This document shows, one piece after another, positions 63,424-64,000 of a stretch of 64,000 nucleotides of DNA. Source of the stretch: Aulosira sp. FACHB-615 (lineage in GTDB: Bacteria; Cyanobacteriota; Cyanobacteriia; Cyanobacteriales; Nostocaceae); NCBI RefSeq assembly GCF_014698045.1, contig NZ_JACJSE010000019.1, positions 1-64,000 of the forward strand, written 5' to 3'. The stretch's first letter is position 1, and each line of letters opens with the position of its first letter. The position numbers and the translations under genes were made by a program. The notes under the pieces were generated by a model. The model was not told the origin of the DNA, searched no databases, and worked only from the letters and a program-made list of their open reading frames with translations.

Positions 63424-64000
63424 ATTACTTTTTTTAGGTATCACATTCCTAATACCACTTTTAACACCCATATTATCACCTTGATAACGAGGTATGATAT
63501 GAATACTGGCGTGCATAATATTTTGTCCAGCTTCTCGATTAATATTCATGCCTACATTAAAACCATCAGGTGTAAATTCTGTTTTGAGCATCTCTTGAAC
63601 CTTATTCACCATCCACCAACAAGCAGATTGTTCTTTAAATGGTAATTCAAAATAATTACTTACATGGCGTTTAGGAATTACTAAAACATGACCTTTGCTT
63701 ACAGGATAACCATCGAAGATTGCATAAGCTGTTGCTGATTCTGTTAATAGCTTTAAATTTTTATAGGGATTGCAGAATATACAATTATTCGAGGAATTTC
63801 TTTGGTAGTTATAGTGAGTATATTCATATACTTCTCGGCTTTCATCTAAATAAATAGAATGAAACGGTAGCTTAACTATACATTGATAAGTTGGTTTTTT
63901 ATGAACATAATGTTCTCTAAAACCTTGTTTTTTAATATCTCTTCTGACGACATAATAAGCTTTACCACCTGGTTTTAACAGATGAGATACTTCCATTAAC
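63415..64000 (-). CDS. Methyltransferase-HIT fusion protein (5' partial)
   Basis: The frame is open to the window edge. The visible 195 residues begin with the tail of a class I SAM-methyltransferase (HLLKPGGKAYYVVRRDI, then IYLDESREVYEYTHYNY). A HIT domain follows: NCIFCNPYKN, AYAIFDGYPVSKGHVLVIPK, RHVSNYFEL and NIMHASIHIIPRYQGD. The standard HIT triad reads H-x-H-x-H; here the middle, normally catalytic, residue is Ser (CAC GCC AGT ATT CAT). The ATG at 63996 is internal, so the real start is outside the window. Confidence 0.78.
   Translation of the reverse strand, partial: LMEVSHLLKPGGKAYYVVRRDIKKQGFREHYVHKKPTYQCIVKLPFHSIYLDESREVYEYTHYNYQRNSSNNCIFCNPYKNLKLLTESATAYAIFDGYPVSKGHVLVIPKRHVSNYFELPFKEQSACWWMVNKVQEMLKTEFTPDGFNVGMNINREAGQNIMHASIHIIPRYQGDNMGVKSGIRNVIPKKSNLK

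Noticed and set aside
1..64000. tRNA, rRNA or tmRNA genes
   Set aside because: I scanned the spacers for T-loop (GGTTCGAATC-like) and CCA-end patterns and found no convincing one; a covariance-model scan would be decisive.

Overview
This window is almost certainly from a filamentous, probably heterocyst-forming cyanobacterium (Nostocales; Nostoc, Anabaena or Calothrix type). The direct signs are many HIP1 octamers (GCGATCGC), a psb28 gene, a cyanobacteriochrome histidine kinase, a xisH/xisI pair, a caspase-GUN4 fusion, and heptanucleotide tandem repeats (STRR families) scattered between genes and inside some of them. No tRNA, rRNA or CRISPR array was seen, and no transposase gene. The mobile signal consists of small palindromic or MITE-like repeats and gene remnants.

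Layout. 0-9.4 kb: the end of an RTX-type calcium-binding repeat protein, a pentapeptide-repeat protein, a sugar ABC permease, purN, a CPBP membrane protease, a DUF3326 protein, an unannotated 59-residue gene, a [2Fe-2S] ferredoxin, hypothetical genes, a 21-bp tandem repeat block and an Rpn/DUF4351 nuclease-like protein. 9.4-16.3 kb: acnB, xisH/xisI, a NucS-like nuclease, a DUF559 pseudogene, an RppA-like regulator and hisG. 16.5-21.6 kb: a compact three-gene phosphorelay (DXCF cyanobacteriochrome kinase, Rcp1-like receiver, REC-PAS-PAS-kinase-REC hybrid). 21.9-27.4 kb: a glycosyltransferase, pyrB, and a SpoIIM / membrane protein / RDD group.

27.5-34.5 kb is an accessory island in which every gene reads on the minus strand. 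It holds DUF433/DUF5615, a PIN toxin directly joined to an HTH protein, a longer paralogue of that HTH protein, a HARE-HTH-like protein, a broken VapC with its antitoxin, Uma2, HicA/HicB, and an EEP-family nuclease with a small overlapping partner. The last pair is flanked by the real mfd 3' end and a diverged second copy of it, which looks like an integration scar.

34.6-64 kb is mostly housekeeping: mfd, a CNNM/CorC transporter, an aldo/keto reductase, leuC/leuD, a Nudix hydrolase, a TetR regulator divergent from a fatty-acid desaturase with two near-perfect operator palindromes between them, the TIGR02587/TIGR02588 pair, ogt, Uma2, tldE/tldD, cysS, a COG0523 metallochaperone with a His tract, dtd, psb28, moaB, the caspase-GUN4 protein, a second DUF433/DUF5615 pair, a lipoprotein, a dioxygenase-like protein and a methyltransferase-HIT fusion cut by the window end.

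The best candidates for undescribed biology are the HTH-PIN pair with its paralogue, the EEP two-gene cassette at mfd, the cyanobacteriochrome relay with a repeat-expanded ATPase domain, and the twin-operator TetR/desaturase switch. All functions come from reading translated sequence and remembered family motifs; no database search was run.
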